From CAWFFV01 sp963814985 (GTDB lineage: Bacteria > Chloroflexota > Ktedonobacteria > Ktedonobacterales > Ktedonobacteraceae), in assembly GCA_963814985.1 (NCBI GenBank), contig CAWFFV010000107.1:1-23228 (forward strand): 23,228 nucleotides of DNA, in the 5' to 3' direction. Below are positions 1-7,593 of the stretch, in pieces. The position numbers were made by a program, and so were the translations under genes. The notes beneath the pieces are model-generated. The model was not told where the DNA came from and ran no database searches. It saw only the letters and a program-made list of their open reading frames with translations. Position 1 is the stretch's first letter; each line of letters begins with the position of its first letter.

Positions 1-27
1 CGCGATGACCTCATGATTGGTTTACAA

Positions 28-1515
28 TTAACTATGTGATGGGTAGGACACAAAAATACTCTTCACTTCGCTGAAGCCATCGACGGCATGGGATCCAAGT
101 TCGCGGTGACCATTGCCACTACCCTTCATGCCGCCGAAAGGGAGATGGATTTCGGCACCAGTGGTGGGAGCATTGATATAGATTAACCCCGACTCGATCT
201 CCTGCATTGCCCGAAAGGTAAGACGTGAATTTTCCGTGAAGATGGAGGTTGAGAGGCCATACTCCGTCGAATTCGCGATCTGTATTGCTTCATCATAGGA
301 TGTTACAGGCATAATTGAGACAAAGGGACCAAATACCTCTTCACGAGCAATGCGCATGTTGGAATGTACGTGGGTAAAGATCGTAGGAGCGTAGAAGGCT
401 CCATCGGCGTATTTATCTTCGCTGAGAGGTCTACCCCCAATGAGCAGTTTAGCACCTTCCTGTTTGCCTATTTCGGCATATTTATGAACCACCTTGACGC
501 GCTCTTTGTTGACCAGTGGCCCCATTGTTTTCGCCGGGTCAAGTCCATCTCCAACGTCGAGTTTCTCTGCGGCTGCGACAAGACGGTCTGTGAAAGCCTG
601 CTGAACGGCCCGATGGACAATCACACGACTTGTCGCCGTGCAACGTTGCCCTGTAGTGCCGAATGCTCCCCATGCCACGCTCTCAACGGCAAGATCAAGG
701 TCTGCATCTTCCAGTACAATCACCGCATTTTTACCACCCAGTTCTAGAGTACAGCGACGCAGATCTCGTCCACAGAGTTCACCGACCCGTCGTCCAACTT
801 CGGTGGAACCTGTCAATGAGATCATATTGATGCGCTTATGGCTGGCCATAGCATCACCTAAAGTAGCGCCTGGCCCGGTGATAACGTTCATCACACCAGC
901 AGGTAAGCCTGCCTGATATAACAATTCAGCCAGTTTGAGTGCCAGCAAGGGGGTATCGCTAGCGGGTTTGAGGATAACGGCATTGCCTGCCAGTAGAGCA
1001 GGGAAGGTCTTCCAGGCAGGTATAGCCAGGGGAAAATTCCAGGGAGTGATGAGGCCAACGATGCCAAGAGGCTGGCGCATGGTCATACAAAATTTGTTGG
1101 GAAAGCCAGATGGCAGTGTTTCACCTTCTGCACGCCGCCCCTCACCTGCGATAAATCTGGCAACATCAATCGCCGTTTGTACATCACCACGTGTCTCTTT
1201 GAGTACCTTACCCATCTCACGTGTCATAAGAGTGGCCAGTTCCTCTTTCTGCTGCTCCAGTAACAAGGCTGTGCGGAAAAGGATTTCGCCGCGTTGGGGA
1301 GCAGGAATCATTGCCCAGCCGCGCTGTGCTCTGACAGCTACCTCAACAGTATCTTCGATATCGGCAGTGTTCGATTTTTGGTAATGCCCAACTACTTCAC
1401 TACAACGAGCAGGATTAGTGCTGACGAATGTCTCTCCACTATGAGAGTCGCGCCATTGGCCTGCAATAAAGTTCTGAAAGATCTGGCCCTGTTGGCTGGG
1501 AGATGATCCTGACAT
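28..1515 (-). CDS. NAD(P)-dependent aldehyde dehydrogenase
   Basis: This 495-residue protein oxidises an aldehyde to the acid in the cytoplasm and has normal length for the ALDH superfamily. Visible landmarks are TPWNFP with Asn160, ILKPAS with Lys183, the cofactor loop LTGSTEVG (234-241), general base Glu258 in ELGGK, and the nucleophile Cys292 in GQRCTA. The C-terminal segment NAPTTGAEIHLPFGG followed by HRELG resembles alpha-ketoglutarate-semialdehyde and piperideine-6-carboxylate dehydrogenase-like members, so a sugar-acid or amino-acid degradation substrate is possible. No pathway gene lies beside it, so the substrate is open. I chose the ATG at 1515 because AGGAGA sits 6 nt upstream (1522-1527). 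An 18-codon longer frame exists but has no such site. It is transcribed away from the lipase genes. Confidence 0.93.
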   Translation of the reverse strand: MSGSSPSQQGQIFQNFIAGQWRDSHSGETFVSTNPARCSEVVGHYQKSNTADIEDTVEVAVRAQRGWAMIPAPQRGEILFRTALLLEQQKEELATLMTREMGKVLKETRGDVQTAIDVARFIAGEGRRAEGETLPSGFPNKFCMTMRQPLGIVGLITPWNFPLAIPAWKTFPALLAGNAVILKPASDTPLLALKLAELLYQAGLPAGVMNVITGPGATLGDAMASHKRINMISLTGSTEVGRRVGELCGRDLRRCTLELGGKNAVIVLEDADLDLAVESVAWGAFGTTGQRCTATSRVIVHRAVQQAFTDRLVAAAEKLDVGDGLDPAKTMGPLVNKERVKVVHKYAEIGKQEGAKLLIGGRPLSEDKYADGAFYAPTIFTHVHSNMRIAREEVFGPFVSIMPVTSYDEAIQIANSTEYGLSTSIFTENSRLTFRAMQEIESGLIYINAPTTGAEIHLPFGGMKGSGNGHRELGSHAVDGFSEVKSIFVSYPSHS

Positions 1516-1673
1516 AGCAAGTCTCCTGGATGCGCTGTGAGTCACCGTTGACCAGCGGCACCTGTTCAACGAGTAAAATGACGATCTTTACCCCCACATT
1601 ATAACAATTCTGGATACACCGCGTCGAGGGAGAAAGCTTTCTTTGCTATTAATAGCCAATATTACATATATCA

Positions 1674-1703
1674 TTGACAAGGACAAACATTATTCCGTAC
1701 GCT
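1674..1703 (+). promoter_or_regulatory. Putative promoter of first lipase
   Basis: TTGACA at 1674-1679 is followed after 18 nt by TACGCT. The second lipase has the same layout (TTGACA, 17 nt, TATGCT). Conservation of the whole block in both copies supports function. Downstream in the leader a short dyad ACTGATCAGCAGT (1715-1727) is identical in both copies and could be an operator or leader hairpin. Confidence 0.45.
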
Positions 1704-1758
1704 ATGTAATATTAACTGATCAGCAGTCGATTAGTTTTTAACACGGGGGGTGCCTCTC

Positions 1759-3090
1759 ATGCGTTTTCATCCTACACGTCGGAGCTTCCTGCGTACTGCC
1801 ACGTTTGTCATGGCTCCAGCTCTCGTCCTTTCTCCCTTTCTGACCAAAGTTACCACGTACGCCAGTCAACCCACTCTGGCAAAACCAATACTTAATCCAA
1901 TAAAGGACATCAAATCCTTTACCAGTACTCGCCAGAACAATTATCCCATTGTTCTGGTACATGGTCTCTCTGGCTTTGGTCGCGATGAACTTCATGGTTT
2001 CAGGTATTGGGGCGGCATACACGACGTCCAGCAAGATCTCGATAACCGTGGCTACAGCGTTTATACTGCCTCAGTTGGCCCTTTCTCTAGCAACTGGGAT
2101 CGTATGTGCGAACTCTACGCTCAGATCAAAGGTGGCACTGTCGACTATGGGCAAGCTCACGCTACACAATACGGACATGCACGCTATGGCCGTACCTATC
2201 CAGGTTTCTATCCACAATGGGGTGAAGTCAATCTGGCAAGCGGAACAGTTAACAAGCTTCACTTCGTCGGTCACAGCATGGGTGGCCAGACAATCCGCAT
2301 GTTAGCGCAACTCATCGAGCAAGGCTCTGCAGAAGAACAGGCAACAGCATCTCAGGGTCCTGTTTCGCCATTGTTCCAGGGTGGCAAGCAAGGTTGGATC
2401 GATAGCGCCCTTACGATCTCTACACCTCACGATGGTTCGGCCCTGACCGACCTTGTAGAGGGCACTCTGCCACTCGCTCCACAGATGATTGCGCTCGTTG
2501 CTGCAGCAGTGGGCAATGATAACCTTCTTGACTACGATTTTGGCCTTGATCAATGGGGCATTGTCAGGCTACCAGGCGAGTCATTAGATGATTATATCAG
2601 TCGCGTCACTCAGAGCAATTTCTGGCTAGGAACAAAAGATAACTGTGAATGGGATGTCAGTCCAGACGGCGCTGTAGCCTTAAACGGGTGGGTGCGTGCT
2701 CAATCCGACATCTACTACTTCTCAATCAGTAACAAGCAAACATTCAAAAACCCCCTCACGGGTCATCAAGACCCGGAGCCGACCATGAATCCACTGCTCA
2801 TCCCGATCGGGTTCTTCCTGGGTTCATACACCAAACGTCAGTCAGGCCATGTGGTCATTGACAAAAGCTGGTGGACCAACGATGGCGTAGTCAACACGGT
2901 CGCGATGATCCCAACCCTTAACACAACCGACCAGGTCATAACATACAATGGAACTCCTCAAATAGGAATGTGGAATTCCCTTGGGACTATGGATAACTAC
3001 GGACATCTAGACATCGTTGGTGCAGGTCCAAAGGACGTGCGACCCCTGTATCGTAATATTGCGGGTTTCCTTGCCGCGCTTCCCTTATAG
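1759..3090 (+). CDS. Tat-exported triacylglycerol lipase, family I.5-like, first copy
   Basis: This secreted esterase hydrolyses acylglycerols. The 443-residue precursor begins with a Tat signal (TRRSFLR, residues 6-12, then a hydrophobic stretch), so it should be exported folded. The rest matches Geobacillus/Staphylococcus family I.5 lipases: HGLSGFG for the oxyanion region, nucleophile Ser173 in GHSMGG, Asp375 in NDGVVNTV and His416 in GHLDIVG. The zinc-site signature is present as GQAH (His134), YGH (His140), an Asp near 89 and LDQWG. Zinc would fit export in folded form and heat stability. The ATG at 1759 follows a GGGGGGTG run by about 8 nt; a GTG three codons upstream overlaps that run and is less likely. 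It has its own promoter and terminator and is a direct duplicate of the next gene. Confidence 0.94.
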   Translation: MRFHPTRRSFLRTATFVMAPALVLSPFLTKVTTYASQPTLAKPILNPIKDIKSFTSTRQNNYPIVLVHGLSGFGRDELHGFRYWGGIHDVQQDLDNRGYSVYTASVGPFSSNWDRMCELYAQIKGGTVDYGQAHATQYGHARYGRTYPGFYPQWGEVNLASGTVNKLHFVGHSMGGQTIRMLAQLIEQGSAEEQATASQGPVSPLFQGGKQGWIDSALTISTPHDGSALTDLVEGTLPLAPQMIALVAAAVGNDNLLDYDFGLDQWGIVRLPGESLDDYISRVTQSNFWLGTKDNCEWDVSPDGAVALNGWVRAQSDIYYFSISNKQTFKNPLTGHQDPEPTMNPLLIPIGFFLGSYTKRQSGHVVIDKSWWTNDGVVNTVAMIPTLNTTDQVITYNGTPQIGMWNSLGTMDNYGHLDIVGAGPKDVRPLYRNIAGFLAALPL

Positions 3091-3109
3091 CATCTCATTC
3101 TAATCAGGC

Positions 3110-3165
3110 ATGCCGACTCAGACAGGCTATCGAGAATATACTGCTGAGCCGGCATTCTTCGTTTG
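3110..3165 (+). terminator. Terminator hairpin behind first lipase
   Basis: ATGCCGACTCAG (3110-3121) pairs with CTGAGCCGGCAT (3144-3155) with one A-C mismatch, followed by TCTTCGTTTGT. A nearly identical hairpin follows the second lipase, which supports a shared termination role. Confidence 0.65.
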
Positions 3166-3211
3166 TGCTATGTCCGAATAGTAAGTACTTTCATTCCGCT
3201 TTTTTTATTTA

Positions 3212-3264
3212 ATATATGCTTTTTTGCATATATACTTGACAAAATGTCTATTGTTCCGTATGCT
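3212..3264 (+). promoter_or_regulatory. Putative promoter of second lipase with upstream hairpin
   Basis: TTGACA (3236-3241) and TATGCT (3259-3264) are separated by 17 nt. Immediately upstream, 3212-3219 and 3226-3233 form an 8-bp AT-rich stem around six T residues. That hairpin is absent upstream of the first lipase, so the two copies may differ in control. The leader dyad is repeated at 3276-3288. Confidence 0.45.
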
Positions 3265-4721
3265 TGGTAATAGTAACTGATCAGCAGTCGATTAGTTTTT
3301 CACACGGGGGTGCCTCTCATGGGTTTCCATATGACACGCCGCAATTTGCTGCGTTCTGCTGGCGCTATAGCTCCGACTCTTGCTCTTTCTCCTTTCCTGA
3401 CCACCGCTACCTTCGCACGTCAAGCCATGCCACTGGCAGTACCATTTAATCCGTTGAAGGACATCAAACCTTTTACCAGTACTCGTCAGAACGTTTATCC
3501 CATTGTTCTCGTTCATGGCCTCGGTGGCTTTGGCCGCAATGAACTTTATGGCTACCGGTATTGGGGCGGCTTGACCGATATCCAGCAAGACCTCGACAGC
3601 CTGGGCTACACCACTTATACCGCCTCCATTGGTCCTTTTTCTAGCAACTGGGATCGTGCATGCGAACTCTACGCGCAAATCAAAGGCGGCACTGTCGACT
3701 ATGGACAGGCTCACGCTGACAAATACGGACATGCTCGCTATGGCCGTACCTATCCGGGTATCTATCCACAATGGGGTGAAGCCAACGTGGCAAATGGAAC
3801 AGTTAACAAGCTGCACTTCATCGGTCACAGCATGGGCGGCCCAACAGCCCGCACTTTAGCGCAACTTCTGGAGCAAGGTTCTCCGGATGAACAGGCAACA
3901 GCATCTCAGGGTCCTGTTTCACCATTGTTTCAGGGTGGCAAGCAAGGTTGGATCGAGAGCGTCTTCACCATCTCTTCACCTCATAATGGCGCAACCCTGA
4001 CCGCTCTTGTCGAGAACACCTTGCCACTCGCTCTACAGATGATTGCTCTCCTTGCCGCTGTGCAGGGCGATGATCAACTTATTGACTACGACTTTGGCCT
4101 TGATCAATGGGGTCTGGTCAGGCAGCCAGGTGAATCAATAAGTGATTATATCGATCGCGTCTCCCAGAGCAAAATCTGGCAATCAACGAAAGATAATGCT
4201 GAATGGGATGTCAGTCCGGATGGTGCTGTGGCCTTAAGCGGATGGGTACGTGCTCAGCCTGACATTTACTACTTCTCCGTCAGTAATGAGCAAACATTCA
4301 AAAATATCATCACGGGTCATCAGGACCCGGATCCTGACATGAATCCGGTGTTTATCCCGTTCTCGTTCTACATGGGTTCACATACAAGCCATAAGTCAGG
4401 TCATGTAATCATCGACAGCACCTGGTGGCCCAAACGATGGAGTAGCCAACACAGTCGCGATGGCTGGACCCACTCTTAACACAACTGATCAAGTCATAGC
4501 GTATGATGGAACTCCTCATGTGGGGTTATGGAATTCTCTTGGAACTATGCATAACTACGGACATCTCGACATTGTTGGTATGGGTCTAAGGGATATGCGA
4601 TCCTGGTTTCGCGGGATTGCAGGTTTCCTTGCCTCGCTTCCCGCATAGTCTTTCAATCTGATCAAGAATGCCGACTCAGACAGGTTATCGAGAACATACC
4701 GCTGAGCCGGCATTCTTTGTT
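3236..4721 (+). repeat. Tandem duplication unit, copy 2 (promoter-lipase-terminator)
   Basis: Second copy of the unit described at 1674-3160, in the same order and orientation. The terminator copy here has a longer stem (15 bp against 12). Confidence 0.85.
3319..4648 (+). pseudogene. Tat-exported family I.5-like lipase, second copy, frameshifted
   Basis: This is a duplicate of the upstream lipase with the same Tat signal type (TRRNLLR), GHSMGG nucleophile motif, GQAH/YGH zinc motifs and LDQWG. The frame is lost in the run CCCAAAC at 4429-4435, where the upstream copy reads ACCAAC; one extra base is present. The first frame then ends at 4479, while the homologous frame continues from about 4436 to 4648 (NTVAM region, GHLDIVG with the catalytic His). 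The catalytic Asp is therefore missing from the first product. The rest is intact and shows no other decay, so either a very recent inactivation or a consensus error in a homopolymer is possible. Start ATG 3319 follows the same GGGGGTG run as the first copy. Confidence 0.85.
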
Positions 4722-4722
4722 G
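4665..4722 (+). terminator. Terminator hairpin behind second lipase
   Basis: AGAATGCCGACTCAG (4665-4679) pairs with CTGAGCCGGCATTCT (4702-4716), with one A-C mismatch, then TTTGTTGT follows. It is homologous to the hairpin at 3110. Confidence 0.7.
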
Positions 4723-4890
4723 TGCTCGCCCGTGATCTCTGGCTAACATATCAGGCCTTTTAGTGCAAAAACAGGCGATGCCACCTACATCATCCAAACC
4801 CCGATTATATGGCATAGTTCGCGTTCGATGAGGTTACTTTTGCTCTCGGTCAAGGAGTTCATGCTTAGATATGAGTGAACTTTAGTACGC

Positions 4891-4927
4891 AAAAATGGCA
4901 GATTACTCCCGCATGATCTGCCATTTT
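4891..4927 (-). terminator. Terminator of the DUF4177-like gene
   Basis: AAAATGGCAGAT (4892-4903) and ATCTGCCATTTT (4916-4927) form a perfect 12-bp stem. On the minus strand it ends in a T run, 14 nt past the stop codon of the DUF4177-like gene. It could also stop plus-strand transcription from the lipases. Confidence 0.75.
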
Positions 4928-4940
4928 CTCTGCCGTGAAA

Positions 4941-5234
4941 TTAGGCGGTCTCTATTGTTGGACTTGCACTTTCACCGGGCGTCTCCTGGGCAATTGCAGC
5001 AGGAGCCTCTTCGGCATAGTCACCCTCTTGCGCAGGCCGCTTGAAGATGTAGTAAGCCGAGTTAGAGGTCAGAGACTGGATGCTAACCAGTTCCCAACCC
5101 TCTTGTCCCAGTCCATTCATATAGCGGCGTGCGAAGGTGCTACGCCGTTCGTCACCGATCAAGGTCTCAAGCCCTTCGCAAGAGATACGCCCACGATAAT
5201 CAATATAAACAACCTTGTAGGCCCATTGCCCCAT
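4941..5234 (-). CDS. DUF4177-like small protein
   Basis: This is a 97-residue protein of unknown function. The layout matches DUF4177-type proteins: an N-terminal strand WAYKVVYIDYRG, a middle helix ending LGQEGWELVSI (about 43-53), and a final strand AYYIFKRP. The last ~28 residues are acidic, Ala/Glu/Pro-rich and probably disordered. No signal peptide or membrane segment is visible, so it should be cytoplasmic. The ATG at 5234 is set by AAGGAG (5243-5248) 8 nt upstream. It appears monocistronic, with a clear terminator at its end. The family assignment rests on the WxYKVV and GWELV pattern. Confidence 0.75.
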   Translation of the reverse strand: MGQWAYKVVYIDYRGRISCEGLETLIGDERRSTFARRYMNGLGQEGWELVSIQSLTSNSAYYIFKRPAQEGDYAEEAPAAIAQETPGESASPTIETA

Positions 5235-5313
5235 AGTGTTTGCTCCTTCTTAACAGCAGGTAAGAACACATCTTTGTGCCTTATTGCGTCACTCATCTCG
5301 AATACAGTTACTA

Positions 5314-5677
5314 TCATATTTTGTGTATAATAGAGTCCCTACCTATATGGACCTTCAACACCATATCCGATGGCATTTCACCAGAGAACAACTCGAAGGA
5401 TCCATGTTTGATCATCTCGCCTCGCTTGCAGATAATGTACACAGGCAAGAGCGCTCTCCCGAACAATCAGTGCTACGCTGGGTTCCACAATCAACGTCTC
5501 ATCAATTGCAGGTGCCATACTGGTAGGTTCGTCCGCACAGTAGTAAGTATAACCGCGACTGCGGCAAACGACACCGCCATTTTCAACAGTTTTTAAGCAG
5601 AGAGAATTATCTAGCAGGCACCTGTCTATTTCTACAGGTTCATATGAGCTGACGCTGTAACTCTTCGGGTCTTCTCC
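5314..5677 (-). other. Possible decayed coding region, several short frames
   Basis: The 597-nt stretch 5250-5845 has no convincing gene. On the minus strand a frame stays open from about 5675 to a TGA at 5378 but has no start until an ATG at 5518. A second frame (ATG 5415 to stop 5314, 33 residues starting MIKHGSFELF) has GAGG 4 nt upstream. On the plus strand, 5347-5526 could encode 59 residues (start MDLQHHIRWH) just behind a TATAAT at 5326-5331. I recognise no family in any of these; overlapping short frames suggest a remnant. Confidence 0.2.
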
Positions 5678-5804
5678 CTACCTGCGGTGGCTCACTCTCG
5701 TTTGATGTATGTTTTGTTGCCCGTGGTGGAAGTTGCGGCACAACTTCCACCACGGGCAACAAAACATACATCAAACAGCCTGCGAAGCGCCTATGGCGCT
5801 GAGG
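5658..5804 (+). repeat. Modular REP-like element, family B copy 1
   Basis: Left part: TAACTCTTCGGGT (5658-5670), similar to the inverted terminus of copy 2, then ACCTGCGGTGGCTCACTCTC (5680-5699). Payload: a perfect 36-bp hairpin (5700-5735 with 5741-5776, loop CGGCA). Right part (5779-5804): CCTGCGAAG leading into stem AGCGCC/GGCGCT with loop TAT, then GAGG. Copies 2 and 3 share the left GGTGGC motif and the right hairpin. The element lies between the DUF4177-like gene and the 3' end of the histidine kinase. Confidence 0.8.
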
Positions 5805-5845
5805 ATGCAGGCAAAGGAGCCAGAATTGTGTAAAATTCTCAGGGG

Positions 5846-6649
5846 TTAATGGAGTGGTAAGCCAATGGAGAAGGTCGTGCCTCTTTGTTCCTCACCAGAT
5901 GACATCAGGCATAACTCTCCTCCATGAGCCTCTATGATTGATTTTGTGATATAGAGACCCAGGCCAGAACCCTCTCGCCCGTTTGTTGCCTGCAGGCGTG
6001 TATAGGGACGGAAGAGTCGCCCAACCTCTGCCGAAGGAATGCTGGCACCCTGGTTATGGACACTAACATGGGCCGCATCGTTGGTTGCCCAGACACGAAC
6101 CGTAATGACGGTATCTTCATCAGAATATTTGATAGCATTGTCAAGCAGATTCCCAATAGCCTGCTGAAGACGACCTCCATCCCAGTTACCTCTGAGAGGA
6201 GCATCAGGAGCCTCCACTACAAGCTTATGATAGGGAGCGACGGGACGTACATGTTCCACCATCTCTGTCGCCAGGTCTACCAGATCGCAGCATTCACACC
6301 ACAAGGTGAACTGACCAGAAGTGAGGCGCGAGGCATCCAGTAAATCACTCACAAGGCGACTCAGGCGACGGGCCTGACTGATAATAATGTTTGTGTTACG
6401 TTGAACCGTCTCGCTCCGCATTGGTCTTGCGCTACCATCTTTGGCCGCCTGGACATTACGGGTAAGCATCTGCGCATAGTTGATAATGGGAGTGAGTGGC
6501 CCACGTAACTCATGAGCAATCATGGCTGTAAATTGCTCTTTAGACGCCAACTGATCTTGTAGTGAGTGATTGGCCGCAGTGAGTTCATCTATCTTATGCT
6601 GTAATGCCTGAATAATCTCCTCTTGAGATTTTTCCCCCTTCACTTGCAT
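5846..6649 (-). CDS. Soluble sensor histidine kinase, no obvious sensor domain
   Basis: This 267-residue kinase should autophosphorylate His46 in the H box MIAHELRGPL and pass the phosphate to an unidentified response regulator. Order: a coiled-coil-like N-terminus (about 8-40, QEEIIQALQHKIDELTAANH), the HisKA dimerisation domain, then the HATPase_c domain with the N box NLLDNAIKYS (about 168-176), a degenerate G1 box (VHNQGASIP, the usual Asp replaced by Asn), an F box LFRPYTR, and G2 GSGLGLYITKS. No transmembrane segment, PAS or GAF domain is present, so it must sense through a partner or through the coiled coil. I chose ATG 6649 because AGGAGA lies 9 nt upstream; a TTG seven codons earlier overlaps that site. 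No regulator gene is adjacent. Confidence 0.9.
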   Translation of the reverse strand: MQVKGEKSQEEIIQALQHKIDELTAANHSLQDQLASKEQFTAMIAHELRGPLTPIINYAQMLTRNVQAAKDGSARPMRSETVQRNTNIIISQARRLSRLVSDLLDASRLTSGQFTLWCECCDLVDLATEMVEHVRPVAPYHKLVVEAPDAPLRGNWDGGRLQQAIGNLLDNAIKYSDEDTVITVRVWATNDAAHVSVHNQGASIPSAEVGRLFRPYTRLQATNGREGSGLGLYITKSIIEAHGGELCLMSSGEEQRGTTFSIGLPLH

Positions 6650-6817
6650 GGCTGTATGTCTCCTCCACAAATAACGTCATCTTAAATCCTGAAGGAAGCC
6701 CTCCCTGGAAAATAGTGGTTGTGTAATAGTATACAGTGAAACAAGAAAGAATGTTACGTCTCTGGTATTTCCTAGGAATATTGGATAAATTCCAGGGGGC
6801 CTCTCTCTCATCCTATA

Positions 6818-7030
6818 TCATGACTCAGGAAGTAAGTTGAGTTCTTGTAATTCTTCTTGCGCCATCTCACTAAATTTTGTGACATCCAGAGTAAGATCGA
6901 CATGTGCAATCATGTGGCGAATGCGCTCAATGGTGCTCACACGTATATAATAATCAGAAGTAAGTAAAAGCTCACCAACGGCTATTTCTATCTGGTTTCG
7001 CTGGATTGCAGCAAGTACTGATTCTTCCAT
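6818..7030 (-). CDS. Hypothetical 70-residue protein
   Basis: A small acidic protein (MEESVLAAIQ to NLLPES) with predicted helices throughout and no Cys, signal or membrane segment. I do not recognise a family. It begins 54 nt behind the FmdB-type gene on the same strand, separated by a perfect 11-bp hairpin (7060-7090), so the two are probably co-transcribed with partial attenuation. The Shine-Dalgarno match is weak (AAGGA about 12 nt upstream). Its length, single uninterrupted frame and position between two genes of the same strand favour a real gene. Confidence 0.55.
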   Translation of the reverse strand: MEESVLAAIQRNQIEIAVGELLLTSDYYIRVSTIERIRHMIAHVDLTLDVTKFSEMAQEELQELNLLPES

Positions 7031-7059
7031 TGTCTATTCATTTCCTTTGTGGTACACAG

Positions 7060-7090
7060 AAGTAGCGTAGGTCCTTTTTCTACGCTACTT
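7060..7090. other. Intercistronic hairpin at the fmdB stop codon
   Basis: AAGTAGCGTAG (7060-7070) and CTACGCTACTT (7080-7090) form a perfect 11-bp stem with loop 7071-7079. The right arm contains the stop codon of the FmdB-type gene (7085-7087). No T run follows on either strand, so it is more likely an mRNA-stabilising or attenuating hairpin than a full terminator. Confidence 0.5.
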
Positions 7091-7420
7091 TGCACTTGCT
7101 GTGGTGGAGGTTTTGCTTTCACTGGAAGTTGTACTCGTTGTATCTGATTTACTCGCGGCTGGCTTACTCTCGCTTGCTGTCTGTGTTTCTGTGGAAGTGC
7201 TCTCTGTTTTCTTCGTTTCCCCGTTATTGGTTCCGAGAGAACCTTTGCCATGATCAGTCTTGTAGAAGCCAGAACCCTTGAAGACAATGCCGGCAGGATG
7301 GTAAACTCTACGAATAGGTCCCCCACATTCGGGACAAATGGTTAAAGCTTCATCAATCATTTTCTGCCACACATCGAAGCGGTGGCTACAAGTTTGACAG
7401 AGATACTCGTACGTTGGCAT
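7085..7420 (-). CDS. FmdB-family zinc-ribbon protein
   Basis: This 111-residue protein has the FmdB/CxxC regulatory-type zinc ribbon: start MPTYEYLCQTC, a CxxC at residues 8-11, and a second CPECG at about 29-33, then RRVYHPAGIVFKGSGFYKTD. Such proteins are commonly annotated as putative regulators, but their molecular role is not settled. From about residue 60 the tail is a Ser/Thr/Lys-rich low-complexity stretch, likely disordered. The ATG at 7420 follows GAGGTGAT about 7 nt upstream. A good promoter lies at 7514-7542. It heads a probable two-gene unit with the 70-residue protein. Confidence 0.9.
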   Translation of the reverse strand: MPTYEYLCQTCSHRFDVWQKMIDEALTICPECGGPIRRVYHPAGIVFKGSGFYKTDHGKGSLGTNNGETKKTESTSTETQTASESKPAASKSDTTSTTSSESKTSTTASAK

Positions 7421-7513
7421 AAATCAATCACCTCTTGATAAAGTGGATACACTTGCTAATAAGTGCCTATCTGCGAAGAATGGATAACCCGTACAGTTGC
7501 CCTTCTGCTCTAA

Positions 7514-7542
7514 ATAGTAGCGTGAAATTGTCAAGTTGTCAA
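7514..7542 (-). promoter_or_regulatory. Promoter of the FmdB-type gene
   Basis: On the minus strand TTGACA (7537-7542) and TACTAT (7514-7519) are separated by exactly 17 nt, a near-consensus housekeeping promoter. A second TTGACA overlaps the spacer. The predicted start would give a leader of roughly 85 nt. Confidence 0.6.
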
Positions 7543-7593
7543 TCATTATAGGAGACTGCTAGCACTCAATATGGGCCAGTGGCGAACTGGAGA

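Larger units (their letters stand above)
1674..3160 (+). repeat. Tandem duplication unit, copy 1 (promoter-lipase-terminator)
   Basis: This ~1.5 kb unit is repeated in direct orientation at 3236-4721. Similarity covers the TTGACA promoter, the leader with the dyad and the GGGGG ribosome-binding run, the full lipase gene, and the terminator hairpin. The 75-bp spacer between the copies is not repeated. Divergence is spread along the gene, including many third-position changes, so the duplication is not very recent. Confidence 0.85.

Noticed and set aside
3292..3828. 178-codon minus-strand frame opposite the second lipase, with a partial twin opposite the first
   Set aside because: It is conserved only because the lipase gene is duplicated; no start signal or recognisable domain.
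5700..5776. CRISPR repeat or integron attC site
   Set aside because: No regularly spaced direct repeats or spacers, and no integrase or integron-type core sites nearby.
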